This document shows positions 11,580 to 21,603 of a DNA stretch of 64,000 nucleotides, one piece after another. The translations under genes were made by a program, and so were the position numbers. The stretch lies in contig JBOZIK010000001.1 in assembly GCA_051453625.1 (NCBI GenBank), forward strand, positions 71,965,196 to 72,029,195. The letters run 5' to 3'. Within the stretch, counting starts at the first letter, position 1; each line of letters begins with the position of its first letter. The notes under the pieces are model-generated. The model saw only the letters and a program-made list of their open reading frames with translations, had not been told where the DNA came from and ran no database searches. This DNA is from Welwitschia mirabilis. Its lineage: Eukaryota; Gnetophyta; Gnetopsida; Welwitschiales.

Positions 11580-12644
11580 TTAATGTTTTACTAAGGTAAG
11601 ATATGACTTTGAACCCATTCTTATATTTTTGATCAAGAACCACCCTGTAGTAATGTTACTTGCATAAAACATAAGTTCAAAGTCTTTGTTCCAATCAGGA
11701 CCTATAACAATAGGTTCAGAAGAGATTTTACCTTTAAGAGTTTTAAAAGCAATTTGAAATAACTCCAACCACTTGAATTTAACATCTTTTTCAAGAAGAG
11801 AGTGAAGAGATTTATAAGTTTTGGCATAGTCATGAATAAATCGACGGTAAAAACCCGCATGTCCAAGACAGGATCTAACTTGTTGTACATTTGTTGGAGG
11901 GTTAAGGTTTTTAATGATATCTACTTTTGTGGAGTCCATCCTAATCCCTTTTGCTGAAATGTGATGACACAAAATAATTCTATGTTGAATGAGAAATAAA
12001 CTCTTTTTCCAACTTAAGTGTAACCCACTTTCAATAAATCGATCAAGGACCTTTTCTAATTTTAGCATAGTTTGTTCAAAAGTATCACCAAAGATGTAAA
12101 AATCATCCATGAATATTTCTATGAAGTCTTTTATCATATCAGAAAATATTCCCATCATGGCTCATTGGAAAGCCAGACGGGCATTGCAAAGTCCAAAAGA
12201 CATTTGTTTGAAAGCAAAGATTCCAAAGGGAGATGTAAAGGTAGTTTTATCTTGATCTTCATTTGCTATGTAAATTTGGTTATAGTCACTATACCTGCCA
12301 AGAAAACAATAATAAGAATGATCTTGGATCCTATCAAGAACTTGATTAAGAAAAGGTAAAGGACAATGATCCTTTTTGGTGACCTCTTTAAGTTTCTTGA
12401 AATCAATGCACATTCTCCATTTTTCTCCTTTCTTTGATACTATTGTTAAAGGACTCACCCACTCACTATCGATAATGGAATAAATAATCCTAGCATCCAT
12501 AAGCTTAATGATTTCATCTTTAGAAATTTGTTTAAGGATGGGATGAAGTCTTCTTTTGGGTTGTCTAATGGATTTGGCATTCTCCTCAAGATAAATTTTA
12601 TGTTGGACTATGAAAAGGGGAATGGCATCTAAGTATTTATGCAT
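11580..12644 (-). pseudogene. Element A reverse transcriptase
   Basis: Nearly complete RT in two frames separated by one TGA (12162-12164). The upstream frame (12162-12644) carries SEWVSPLTIVSKKG, KWRMCIDFKKLKEVTKKDH and PFGIFAFKQMSFGLCNA. The downstream frame (11580-12158) carries the catalytic EIFMDDFYIFG (FMDD at 12102-12113, intact), then SGLHLSWKKS and CLGHAGFYRRFIHDY of the thumb and connection. The TGA lies where related elements have FQRC, so CGA-to-TGA is the likely lesion. The FMDD aspartates are conserved, which makes this the youngest-looking pol in the window. Confidence 0.92.
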
Positions 12645-12998
12645 CTAAGTAAAGGCATTTTTCTTTGATTCCAAAAGAGAGATCAAATCTGATTCTTATT
12701 TATTCACGAGAAGAATTATCAGAGGTTTCATTTGATTCTTAAATAGAAAGATGCATTTTAGACTGTTGGGTAATTACTTAAGTTCATAGGTGTTAAGTTG
12801 GTCTATTGTCTCATTAGTTGTGGGGATGACATGCATGGGACAATAATCTACAAAAAAAATTTCTATTGAATAAAGATGTTGGGCTTCTTCCTCATTCTTA
12901 ATGACTTTGTTTTTAGATTCAAAATAGTCTAATTCAATTGGATCATCATACAAAGTTGGTTCCTATAGCATAATTAATCTCTATTCTATGGGTTGATG
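12645..12998 (-). other. Element A linker between protease and RT
   Basis: No frame is continuous here, although this part of the pol polyprotein normally links protease to RT. Several stops and likely frameshifts occur. The sequence is paralleled in element E at about 54000-54480. Confidence 0.5.
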
Positions 12999-13553
12999 TT
13001 ATAGGAATAAAGTTGGTCTCAACTTATTTTCAATGTTAAAATCAGTTATAGTATCTTTTTTAGCAGCATCGAAGATCCTAATGTTAATTTCTTTATTGTT
13101 AAAGTGATATCTCATCATTCTATATTGGGTGTCAATGATACAATGAGCTGTAGCACAAAAAGCCCTTCCTAAAAGTAGGGGATACCCTCCATCATGCTCT
13201 ATTTCAATTATAACAAAATCAATGGGATAAAAAGCTTCCTTAATTTGGATGACTAGATCCTTGATAATTCCTAATGGTTTCTTAATTAAGGTATCAGCTA
13301 GCTCTAGAATAATAGGTGTTGATTCAATTCTATTTTCTAACCCATGTCTTTTATAGATATGAAAAGGCATAATGTTCACACTTGCACCTATGTCAATCAA
13401 AGCCTTTCCAATTCTTTTGTTCCCTTCTAAGGTAACACCAATAGTTGTAGTTCTAAAATATTTAAATTTGGGACATTTCTTCATCACTAAGTTGGAAAGA
13501 GATGGGGTGAGAAATACTTTACTTGGAATGATACATTTTTGCTTTCTTTTCAC
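12999..13553 (-). pseudogene. Element A aspartic protease
   Basis: Retroviral-type aspartic protease, which processes the polyprotein. The 184-codon open frame contains LIDIGASVNIMPFHIYKRHG (catalytic DIGA near 13383-13394), then LELADTLIKKPLGIIKDLV, FYPIDFVIIEIEHDGGYPLL and LGRAFCATAHCIIDT. The D-[IL]-GASVN version and the LLGRPFLAT-like flap are characteristic of Athila-type elements. The frame is open on its own, but flanking gag and pol frames are broken. The adjacent gap 13589-14344 hides the gag-protease junction. Confidence 0.9.
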
Positions 13554-14361
13554 TAAGTCCTTCCATAACTTAGAATATTTGGGGTTTTNNNNNNNNNNNN
13601 NNNNNNNNNNNNNNNNNNNNNNNNNNNNNNNNNNNNNNNNNNNNNNNNNNNNNNNNNNNNNNNNNNNNNNNNNNNNNNNNNNNNNNNNNNNNNNNNNNNN
13701 NNNNNNNNNNNNNNNNNNNNNNNNNNNNNNNNNNNNNNNNNNNNNNNNNNNNNNNNNNNNNNNNNNNNNNNNNNNNNNNNNNNNNNNNNNNNNNNNNNNN
13801 NNNNNNNNNNNNNNNNNNNNNNNNNNNNNNNNNNNNNNNNNNNNNNNNNNNNNNNNNNNNNNNNNNNNNNNNNNNNNNNNNNNNNNNNNNNNNNNNNNNN
13901 NNNNNNNNNNNNNNNNNNNNNNNNNNNNNNNNNNNNNNNNNNNNNNNNNNNNNNNNNNNNNNNNNNNNNNNNNNNNNNNNNNNNNNNNNNNNNNNNNNNN
14001 NNNNNNNNNNNNNNNNNNNNNNNNNNNNNNNNNNNNNNNNNNNNNNNNNNNNNNNNNNNNNNNNNNNNNNNNNNNNNNNNNNNNNNNNNNNNNNNNNNNN
14101 NNNNNNNNNNNNNNNNNNNNNNNNNNNNNNNNNNNNNNNNNNNNNNNNNNNNNNNNNNNNNNNNNNNNNNNNNNNNNNNNNNNNNNNNNNNNNNNNNNNN
14201 NNNNNNNNNNNNNNNNNNNNNNNNNNNNNNNNNNNNNNNNNNNNNNNNNNNNNNNNNNNNNNNNNNNNNNNNNNNNNNNNNNNNNNNNNNNNNNNNNNNN
14301 NNNNNNNNNNNNNNNNNNNNNNNNNNNNNNNNNNNNNNNNNNNNTACATCAAGTATCTTAG

Positions 14362-15060
14362 TTATTCATCAAAAGTGGGATTTATGTTTAATCTATTAAG
14401 CCAAGAAGTTGATGGTCTCTTCCTCTTGTCCTCTTTTAAGTTATGTTTGATAAAGGCTTTAATAGATGAGGTGGAAGGAAGGTTATATGAATCTAGAATT
14501 TCTACATCATCTTCCCCAATTGCTTTATCTTGTTTATAAGTTAGAACCTTATGGGTAGGAGGTGTTGTATCTTTTCCACTTCTAGTTACAATCTTTAAGC
14601 CTCTCCTAACTTCATTTAAATTGGGCATTAGTTGGGAACAAAGAAACCCTTATAGTCATTGGTTAGCAAGCATTTTTTTTGAAGCATGTTCACTAAGTTC
14701 TCAATGTTGCTATTGGTTTTCTCTTACACCTTTTTCATTTCTTTGATGAATTATCTAAGGGGATCATTTAGACTTTGTTGAGAATGTAGTTGAAAGTTGG
14801 AATTTTTAAATCTATTCTCAAATGGTTTTCATTGGATTTGTTCACTTAGTCTTTGTTGAAATGGTGTTTGACTCCTAAAGTTAGAAGTTATTTGGTTGAA
14901 AAAACAAACCTCTTCAAACATTTTTTCCTTGCAAGTTGGTAATAAAGGATACTTTTTTGTTGAATGGGATTCATCTTCACAAAGTTCATAACTAGATGTT
15001 GAGGGATCATTCTTAACAACCTTTTTATCAACTATCATTTGCATATATTACTCTAGAGTA
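14362..15060 (-). pseudogene. Element A gag, C-terminal part with zinc knuckle
   Basis: Two frames (14829-15044 and 14362-14628), broken by a stretch with stops, carry the C-terminal part of gag. The text YELCEDESHSTKKYP (14949-14990) matches the CX2CX4HX4C nucleocapsid knuckle in spacing, but its first and last Cys are Tyr (TGT-to-TAT, both G-to-A), so zinc binding is lost. The following LLPTCKEKMFEEV is typical downstream text. The second frame starts MPNLNEVRRGLKIVTRSGK and ends SWLNRLNINPTFDE at the gap, as in other Athila gag-protease linkers. Confidence 0.82.
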
Positions 15061-15482
15061 GTAGTGAAATATTTTATCAAGTTAGTTGAATCCTCTCTTT
15101 CTTCTTCCCTATCATGTTTCACCTCCTTTAAATCTTTTAAAATNNNNNNNNNNNNNNNNNNNNNNNNNNNNNNNNNNNNNNNNNNNNNNNNNNNNNNNNN
15201 NNNNNNNNNNNNNNNNNNNNNNNNNNNNNNNNNNNNNNNNNNNNNNNNNNNNNNNNNNNNNNNNNNNNNNNNNNNNNNNNNNNNNNNNNNNNNNNNNNNN
15301 NNNNNNNNNNNNNNNNNNNNNNNNNNNNNNNNNNNNNNNNNNNNNNNNNNNNNNNNNNNNNNNNNNNNNNNNNNNNNNTAAGCAGTTGCATAATCCTAAT
15401 GAGGTTGTTGTTAGAAGTTAGTGACTTCTTTTTTTCTCTTCCTCATGGTACTTTCACTCAAAAATCATTTGATGAAAACTTC

Positions 15483-15881
15483 TTACACTTGACTCCATGA
15501 CTTAATACTTTTATATGGAATGGTTTTTAGCCAAATTTTTGCATTACCTCTAAGGGTAATTGAAAAAATAATCATGCATGTACAATCATTAATCCATTTT
15601 TTTCCATTTTCAAAAGTAAGCACAAGTTGTTCTATGTTGGATAAATGTTGGAAGGGGTTTTCTTCTGATTTCCCTAAAAAGGTTAGATATGCACTTAAAT
15701 TTCTTAATTCAACATCATCATTAGGAGGTGAATTCAAAGGGTTTTGAATTTCATGTTTCCTACTACCAAATAAACCCCAAAGCATAATGTTTACATTTGT
15801 AGAAGAAGTTCCTAGTGTGATTGGAGCATTAAAAGAATCTACTTGTTTTTGCTTCTGAAACGATTTTGACATATTTGACAT
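15483..15881 (-). pseudogene. Element A gag, capsid core
   Basis: Structural protein of the virus-like particle. A 132-codon frame starts MSNMSKSFQKQKQV. It then has NLSAYLTFLGKSEENPFQHL, FENGKKWINDCTCM and TLRGNAKIWLKTIPYKSI-KSW. The E-x-P-x-x-HL and L-R-G-x-A-K-x-WL-x-x-P patterns define the retrotransposon gag domain. The C-terminal half of the core is broken at about 15379-15480 and then hidden by the gap 15144-15378. The start codon is the first Met after the leader. Confidence 0.85.
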
Positions 15882-16590
15882 TTTCGAAGAAATAATACAA
15901 TCGCTTTCTAAACTATGCTTTTCATTCTTGAATTCAGATTTTGAAACAAGAAATGTATAAAAATCTTCTTCTTTAATTCTAAGAATTTATGTACCTAGGG
16001 TGTGTGTACCTGGATTTAACTCCAAGTCAATTAAGCCTTCCTTGATTTTTTTAATCAGTTTTTATTCTCTCTAATATTTTATCTTCTTACTGGTATTAAT
16101 CATATCCCTACATGTCATAGAAACTAATAAATCACAAAAATCAAAAACAACAAACCGTCATCTAGCTCGTTGTGGAAACGACAAACAGGACAATGGTTAC
16201 AGGAAAAAAACAAAGATTACAGAAGCCCAAAAATGCACTGGAATGTTATCCAATTAAGTCATTCAAATGACAAATAGGACGACTGGATAACTACTATAAA
16301 AAAAATTAGAATTTGGAAAATTTTTATATCAAAGAAAAAAAAACAAACAATCATCCTTTCAAGTCATGGAGATAACGGTTAAGATGACGGTGTAAAAAGG
16401 AATGTAGAAACTAAAAATTTACAGGAATAAAACTTACGCAAAGGGAAAAAGACATAGAGTATCGTCCATCTATATCATGGGGATAATAGATAAGACAACA
16501 TAGTCACAAAAATACTAAGATGAATGCAAAAAGAAGTTTCAAGGTACTTACCTCTAGTTAGCAACACTTCTCTTAGCTCCTTATGGCCTT
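15882..16590 (-). other. Element A 5' leader
   Basis: Non-coding leader between primer site and gag. A block near 15980-16030 (GTGTGTACCTGGATTT) is shared with element B (27820-27850) and weakly with element E (56880-56900). It contains an array of four dyad-motif units (separate entry), as does the leader of element B. Confidence 0.75.
16156..16500. repeat. Dyad-motif array in element A leader (4 units)
   Basis: Units start at about 16156 (CCGTCATC...CGACAAACAGGACAA), 16245 (GTTATCC...GACAAATAGGACGAC), 16349 (AATCATCC...TCATGGAGATAAC...GATGAC) and 16461 (ATCGTCC...TCATGGGGATAAT...AAGACAAC), 89-112 bp apart. This is the same motif and nearly the same spacing as in the LTR arrays. Confidence 0.65.
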
Positions 16591-16607
16591 CCCCGATAAT
16601 GACACCA
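16591..16607 (-). promoter_or_regulatory. Element A primer binding site (tRNA-Asp)
   Basis: The plus strand reads CCCCGATAATGACACCA, three bases before the LTR. It aligns over 17 bases with the plant tRNA-Asp 3' end CCCCGGCAACGGCGCCA, with five differences, all G-to-A or C-to-T. Use of tRNA-Asp is a known trait of Athila-like elements. Confidence 0.85.
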
Positions 16608-16610
16608 AAA

Positions 16611-18589
16611 TGTTGTGGTGTAAATTATTATGATGTGAAAGTCCTTAAGATAAAAATGTAGTTCATATAAATCAAAAAAATGGCACTCTAGTATAGATGG
16701 AAGTTCACCTAAATGTCATAATCCAATAAAGGCACTAGGCTTGAAGTTAGATAAATGATTTCTACTACTATAGAAAGCTGAATAACAATAATGCAAGTAA
16801 TGAAATTCTATGAAAATGCAAATGGAAATACAATGAAAGTGTATCTTATGTAGACTTTAATCTTCCTATTGCAAGACTACTTCTCTATAGCTCATATCAA
16901 AGAGGAAGAGTATTTACTAGTTCCTAATCAATATAAAGTATGAGATATACCAAAAATATGACTTGAACGTAATATGGATAAAGAAACAACAATGTAAACC
17001 TATTCTTAAATGAGATCAATCTTAACAAAGGTTGTGCTTAATATCTAAGTAAATCTAAAAATGCTACACTAAGGTCACCTTGAATAATAAGGGAGATACA
17101 CAATAATGAAAAGAAATGAAATTGTATTACTTGATCATAACATGCACTTACAAGACTAGAATAATGGCACCTCAATAAGAGGGACACAACCTAACACCAA
17201 GGAAACTCCTTTCTGTAGTATGGAATGGACCTCTCTCCTTCAAGCTTTCATCACAAGTATGGAGGAAAAAAAATGGAAAATGGAAATAAAAGGGGAGAGG
17301 TGTATTTATAGATTTCTGAGAGAAGAAATAAGAAGCCAAACGCTCAATGTGAGAAAAGAAAATCCTAACAACTTGCATGACCCATTGGTACTCATTACAA
17401 GGCAAAAACAGTTATTGTCNNNNNNNNNNNNNNNNNNNNNNNNNNNNNNNNNNNNNNNNNNNNNNNNNNNNNNNNNNNNNNNNNNNNNNNNNNNNNNNNN
17501 NNNNNNNNNNNNNNNNNNNTAATGAAAGTGTATCTTACATAGACTTTAGTCTTCCTATCATAAGACTACTTCTCTATAACTTATATCAAAGAGAAATAGC
17601 ATTTACTAGTTTCTAATCAATATAAATTATGAGATCTACCCAAAATATGACTCGAATGCAATATGAAGAAAGAAACAACAATGCAATTCCATTCTTAAAT
17701 GAGATCAACCTTAATGAAGGTTGCCCTTAATATCTAATTAAATCTAAGAGTGCTACACTGAGATCAACTTAAATAATAAGGAATATACACAATAATGAGA
17801 AGAAATGATATGTATTAATTAATCATAACATCCAATTATAAGACTAGAATAACAGCACCTTAATGAGAGGGACATAGTCTGATACCAAGGGGACTGCTTT
17901 ATGCAGTATGGGATGGACCTCTCACCTTTAAGCCTCCATTATAAGTATGGAGAAAAAAAGATGAAAAATGAAAATGAAAGGGGAGAGGGGTATTTATAGA
18001 TTTTCAAGAGAAGAAATGGACAGCCAAACCCTTAAGGTGGGAAAAGAAAACCCTAACAACTCATGTGACTCATTGGCACTCATTACAAGATAGAAATAGT
18101 TGTTATTCTGTATGTTGTCCACACGATAGAGGGGATGACACCAACTTAGCAGCTTGAATTGTGTGCCCTGTGCCTTAGATTGTGTATCCTATGCTGCCGT
18201 TAGTTTTGTGGTGTCATCTTCAATGTCATCTGAATGAAGATGCGGATGATACATTCTCGATGTATGTGCAAGGTGCTACAGTTGGCACTGTAAGCTTCTG
18301 TCATGTTAGCAGTTCGGTCATCTTGAGTTTCATCCACATGACAGAGGGGACGACAATCTTCTTTTTCTATTTTTCAAGGTGAAATAAGTCTTTGCATTTT
18401 TTCATTCTTCTCCTATCCTGCAATATCAGAATAAACTCGAGAAACTACTAAAAGTGCTAGAAATCACATGTTTTACTAATCATCTTATCAATCCTTTATA
18501 ATCATAAGTATTGCATTAAAACCTATATAAATTCCCTATAGAAATACTTAAGACACACCATTAAATTCTCATAAATTAGCATCATAACA
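16611..18589 (-). repeat. Element A 5' LTR (right), chimeric around a gap
   Basis: 16611-17419 corresponds to the first 830 bp or so of the left LTR. After a 100-N gap, 17520-18589 starts again at left-LTR position about 243 and runs to the end. About 590 bp is therefore present twice (16835-17419 and 17520-18108), roughly 10% diverged. The second part resembles the left LTR more closely (CTTACATAGACTTTAGTCTT in both). This is either a chimeric assembly of two LTRs or a tandem structure with sequence missing in the gap. A dyad array lies at 18100-18358. Confidence 0.8.
18100..18358. repeat. Dyad-motif array in element A right LTR (3 units)
   Basis: Units start at about 18100, 18205 and 18317. 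The last reads GGTCATC...CATCCACATGACAGAGGGGACGAC and is close to the presumed ancestral form. They correspond one for one to the three units in the left LTR. Confidence 0.7.
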
Positions 18590-18594
18590 TAATG

Positions 18595-18738
18595 GTTTTC
18601 ATAGATTCAAATTATGATGCCTTTGATGTTAATGAAAATTTAGTAAGAGTTGCCAAAATTTGGGGCATAATGCACAACTTATTAGATAACATTACTTACT
18701 GGGATAAGAAAGGTGTGATGTATGCAAAGATTTTTTAA
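18595..18738 (+). pseudogene. Unrecognised host gene relic, 3' part
   Basis: Continuation of the frame at 5357-5929. If the LTR element and one copy of its 5-bp target duplication are removed, codons run on without a shift (…SKDDE, then MVFIDSNYDAFDV, then RVAKIWGIMHNLLDN and TYWDKKG) to a TAA at 18736-18738. This part has no internal stop. The acidic-then-hydrophobic text looks like genuine protein, but I cannot name the family. The gene was evidently already coding, or only recently dead, when the element arrived. Confidence 0.6.
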
Positions 18739-20105
18739 GTGTTATATTTATACTAGAGAACATAGCTAGATGCATTAATTAAGTGCTATTTTTATGCTTT
18801 CAAGTATCTTCCCAAATATCCATTTCTATTATCTAGTTTCCAACTAAAAACTCTGTTAATTTTACTACTAGAATGCATGGGGGATTTGGAATCATGTCTT
18901 ATTTTAATTAGGAGATTTAATTATATCCAAAAATATTTGTACAAGTATCTACAACACTTCTTAAAATTTATGTTATATTTATTAGATATTAACATTGAAT
19001 ATCAAGTTTATATTCTAGTGTATTAAGCCATGCTTAGCACACATGCATTTGATAGAAACAACGTAGAGCTTGAATTATGGTTTTCATACTTACCTATTTA
19101 TTCCAATCCAAAAGTTCTATCTATAAATTAAAAAATAGTGCATTTTGAAAGGTTCAGGATGTATTGGATTTGATTCTTTAGCATTACCATTAATTTAATT
19201 CTCATGTAATATAGTAACTAGATTGAGAAATAACTTTTATTAGTACTTAGCTGAACTATAATATCTCATTTATACATGTCCTTTAGAAAAAAGATTTTCT
19301 ACTTCCATGTTTTAGTCCCCTTGTAATTTTTATGCTGAATAATTATCTTCAAGTTCTTTCACTAAGGAATTTGAAACTAGCATAGAAGATAGTTAACTCA
19401 CAATATGTTGTTAGTATAATTAAATCCCTCCTTGAGTGTCATGTTGGATTTAGAGCATTAGCACATACCATGACATGAAACTCGAAAAAGCTTTGCATGA
19501 TCATTATTTTGATTCATTTGTATGAGTGGAACCCATTAAGTGATCTTATTACCTTTTCACATAAGATTTTATTAACAAGGTAGAATGTTACCACATTTAA
19601 GATGATCATAAAGTATCATACAAATACAAAATAGGTGGCTTATTTCTAGTCACTTACCCATGTACTAAAAATCATGAGAATAATTGATGCTTACAAAATA
19701 GATGGATTACAAGTGGCTTTTACATAAATTATTATTTGTTCTCTTCTAGAGGCAACTTTGAAAAATTTACCTAGAATTATAATCACTAGCTACATATTCC
19801 ATGGAAAGGACTATGGGATTAACTCAAGTTTGTACTTTGTACACAAAAATATATTTGTATGGTTTTTTGAGATCTAGCTTAATAGCTTTTTCTTTGGATT
19901 AAATATTACATCTCAATTAATTTTTAGAAAGTAAAAAACCAATCTCATATAAAGAATAAAACTCACAAAAACACTAATAATTATCATAGTAGAACAGAGG
20001 AAATTTCTTTTGTAGAATCTTTTGTAGTCTGAGCATTTCTTTACATTACTCAATAGATGTATGAACTATAAGTAGTCAATATTCTTTAAAATTCCTCTAT
20101 AGTAT
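18739..20105. other. Unassigned AT-rich DNA between elements A and B
   Basis: Host flank of both elements. It could contain introns or further exons of the split host relic, but no frame is persuasive. No repeat shared with the rest of the window was noticed. Confidence 0.45.
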
Positions 20106-21603
20106 TGTTGCGGTGTGAATTTATGCAATTCTAAAGTTTTTTAAGTAAAACTATAATCAAATAACTTATAGAAAAATGCACACTAGTTTAGATAGGAGTT
20201 CACCCAAGTGTTGTAATCCTCATAAAGGCACTAGGCTCAGAATTAGAGAATTGATTTCCAAAGGGATTTTTTAGTATTTTATATTTTACTGACTAAAATT
20301 AAATAATAACAAAATTCAATGCAAGATGAATGAATATGAAATGCAAGTGGATGAAAATGGAAATAAAATGGATTCACTTAATTCTTAATCCTTATGTCAC
20401 AGGGACTAGCTTGTAGTATTTCTATCACAAAGACTATCCTTCTTATAATTCATATTAGTTAATAAGAGTATCTACCAATTCATAATCACTGTAGACTATG
20501 ATGTTTATCAAGTAGAATATGAAATATGTAGTATGAAATGAATTGGAAATGTAATGCAAAACTACTATTAACCAAGGTCAAGCTTAACAAAAATTGGCCT
20601 CATGATCTAAATAAATCATAAAACTATCACTTAACTATAACCAATTTAAATCATAAGAGACATTCATAGAACTGGAATGAAAAGAATATTGGTATTAATG
20701 GAAAGAACTATACATCCACTTATAATAGAATAACAACATCTCAAATGGAAGAGACACAGCCTAACATCAAGAAAACCCCTTTCTGCAACTATTAGATATA
20801 CCTTTTATCTTCAACCTTCTATTATAAGCATATCAAGTATAAAATATGGTTTGGAAGTAAAGGATGAAAGGGTATTTATAATTTTACAATGAAAGTTCTA
20901 GAACCGTAATCCTAGACATTTGTGTAAAAAACCCTAGCAGCCCACATGGGTTACTTGACCCTATTTACAATGATATTTATTTGAAAACATGCGAAAGTAA
21001 ATGTCATCCTGCCTATTATGGAGACGACTAAGGAAACAATGCCATCTAGAGCCATTTCATTGTGTGCGCATGTGATGTCATTAGTCCCATGGCTTATGCA
21101 TGCATGTTACCGATGTCATCATCCTACATGTCGTAAGGATGACTAAGGGGATGATGCCCTATCATCATCTACTCCATGTGATGTTGTTAATGTCACAGCC
21201 TTTTTCCATGTGATTAATATGATCATCTTACCTATTGTAGGGATGACAAAAGGAATGACACCACTGATACTTTATATGTGTGTGTTATCCATGTGTTGCC
21301 CATATGCTACTCATGTATAACTATTATGATAGGATATCATCTTGACTATCATGGGGATGATAGTAGGGATGACATATTTTCCAATCTCCTCAAGTAGCGT
21401 AAATTGGCCTTCTTTATCTTTAGTCTTCCTTCAATATGCTAAGTATTGGAACATGAATAAATTACCTCCAATTCTGCCAAGAATTATGTGTTTATATGAT
21501 CATCTTATTGTCTCTTAATAATCAGTAGAATTATATCTAAACCTGTATAAATATCCTACAAAAGCACTTCAAATACATCATTATACAAATTGCCATTGCA
21601 ACA
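20106..21603 (-). repeat. Element B 3' LTR (left)
   Basis: TGTTGCGGTG...TTGCAACA, 1,498 bp with perfect TG...CA ends. It differs by roughly 15-20% from the right copy by eye, so the insertion is old. It contains four dyad-motif units. Confidence 0.92.
21003..21373. repeat. Dyad-motif array in element B left LTR (4 units)
   Basis: Units start at about 21003, 21115, 21222 and 21335, spacing 107-113 bp. Unit 2 reads TGTCATC...CATGTCGTAAGGATGAC, then TAAGGGGATGATGCC. Unit 4 ends ATCATGGGGATGAT...AGGGATGACA. The spacers carry CATGTG/GTGTG words. Confidence 0.75.

Larger units (their letters stand above)
5930..18589 (-). mobile_element. Element A: Athila-like Ty3/gypsy retrotransposon
   Basis: Minus-strand LTR retrotransposon, order in element sense: 5' LTR (right), tRNA-Asp primer site, leader, gag, protease, RT, RNase H, integrase, long downstream region, 3' LTR (left). 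The flanks AAATG (5925-5929) and TAATG (18590-18594) are a 5-bp target duplication with one mismatch, and they rejoin a host reading frame. Protein signatures (DIGASVN protease, FMDD RT, integrase block beginning MPL and D-x-W-x-IDF) match the Athila side of the non-chromodomain Ty3 elements. All enzymes are broken by stops, and key residues are lost. Five gaps (7286-7725, 8842-9118, 13589-14344, 15144-15378, 17420-17519) hide parts. Confidence 0.93.

Noticed and set aside
13372-13580. Plus-strand frame opposite the protease (MFTLAPMSIKAFPILL)
   Set aside because: Shadow of the minus-strand protease, whose motifs are unmistakable.
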